Below, piece after piece: positions 63,046-64,000 of a stretch of DNA of 64,000 nucleotides (its first letter is position 1; each line of letters opens with the position of its first letter). Both the position numbers and the translations under genes were made by a program. The notes beneath the pieces are model-generated. The model did not search any database. It was not told the origin of the DNA and was given only the letters and a program-made list of their open reading frames with translations. Source of the DNA: Glandiceps talaboti (lineage: Eukaryota > Hemichordata > Enteropneusta > Spengelidae); contig NC_135552.1 in assembly GCF_964340395.1 (NCBI RefSeq), forward strand, positions 17,126,694 to 17,190,693. The letters are read 5' to 3'.

Positions 63046-64000
63046 ATGTATTGCTTAATGTTTCAAATATGAATATTTTTTAGTCGCAACGTTTTCAAAT
63101 AACGAGTCCTAAATTGTCAAGATGATTTGAATACAAAGATAAAATCACTAAAATTGTCAATAATATTGAACAATGTACTCTACAAAAATTATTCTTCAAT
63201 GTTGAAATCCAGAAATAGTCCCTAGTCTATCGAGAACGAGCCTTTAACTTAATCTCCCTAAACACTAATTACTACAGAGATTGACTTTGACCTTTAAAGC
63301 AGTAATTCCCCCTAAGGAAATCAACATCTAAATACTAGAAAACCTGAAGGTGATAGAAACGCCAAACAATAAGATTACTGGTTTATATCGACAAAGATTC
63401 TTAAAAGTCCCTCTTCACAAGGAAAAACGGGAAATTGATAAATCTAAATGTGAAGGAAACATAATGGTTTACTTTAAGCTATTTATCAACGACTTATGAT
63501 GAAATAATAAAACTGATAGTAAAAAAAAAAGATAATAGTTTTAAGTCGGAAATTGAAGTTTTCAGATAATTTACGATATTCCGACTGTTTGATATCTTTC
63601 AATGCACATGTATTTGTAAGAATGCTTCGGGCTACTCTTATCGGCAGTGGACGATGCAACATCTATATCGTATTCAATTCATAAAATAAGCCATCGTTGC
63701 TAAGTTACGATGACAACCTTACAGGTTTCAATTGGAAGTGATGAGCCCTATCTTTTCAGTGTCCTTCTTTATTTGGTGTGATATTTCTTTTTCTCATCTA
63801 AGCTTTCTGTGTTAAATTGACCCCCAAGTACGAATTGTCAGCACTGTATCTTATACGATTTCTCTTTCTTACTGTAAACATGAAAAGGGTTATGGCATAC
63901 TCTGATGTATCATGCTCGAAAAAAAAATTGTTCGACATACATCTTACTGCAGCAGTTATATTTTAATGAGTATTTACAACTTCTTGATATATATATAGAT
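63046..64000. other. Intergenic DNA, no gene seen
   Basis: AT-rich to the right edge; no coding signal or recognised repeat. Confidence 0.55.

Overview
Organism type. This is animal nuclear DNA, not bacterial. All four recognisable genes are split by GT-AG introns, intergenic and intronic DNA is AT-rich, and microsatellites, minisatellites, small transposons, a tRNA-derived SINE and a LINE tail are dense. The proteins resemble vertebrate homologues closely, but a single-copy-style PIP4K2 and a DUF1295 reductase-like gene point to a non-vertebrate animal, most likely a marine deuterostome or lophotrochozoan. The phylum cannot be fixed from this window.

Layout. (1) 0.5-3.3 kb, minus strand: the 5' four coding exons of GTDC1/QTMAN, a tRNA-queuosine mannosyltransferase; the rest lies beyond the left edge. 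(2) 4.7-8.7 kb, plus strand: a complete five-exon DUF1295 (steroid 5-alpha-reductase-like) membrane protein, divergent from GTDC1. A foldback transposon sits between the two starts and a second TIR transposon lies in its first intron, each flanked by an 8-bp target duplication. (3) 16.8-25.7 kb, minus strand: a complete nine-exon PIP4K2 (393 aa). A repeat-rich stretch from about 9 to 16.8 kb follows its stop codon. (4) 34.2-42.3 kb, minus strand: a cytochrome b561 gene with three shared coding exons and two, perhaps three, alternative last exons encoding different sixth membrane helices and tails. (5) 42.3-64 kb: no gene recognised. This part holds minisatellites, a 5'-truncated CR1/L2-type LINE, a tRNA-SINE, small TIR elements and very long simple repeats.

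Relations. The four genes do not form a pathway: tRNA modification, a reductase-like membrane enzyme, phosphoinositide kinase and transmembrane electron transfer. The window is more informative about genome dynamics. It holds at least six foldback/TIR element types, several present as two or three copies, a SINE and LINE that share a 3' tail, and duplicated terminal exons. No undescribed multi-gene system is evident. The best leads are the b561 alternative C-termini, the PHD-like ORF inside a TIR element, the inverted-tandem-repeat foldback element in a divergent promoter, and substitutions in the PIP4K2 nucleotide-selectivity motif.
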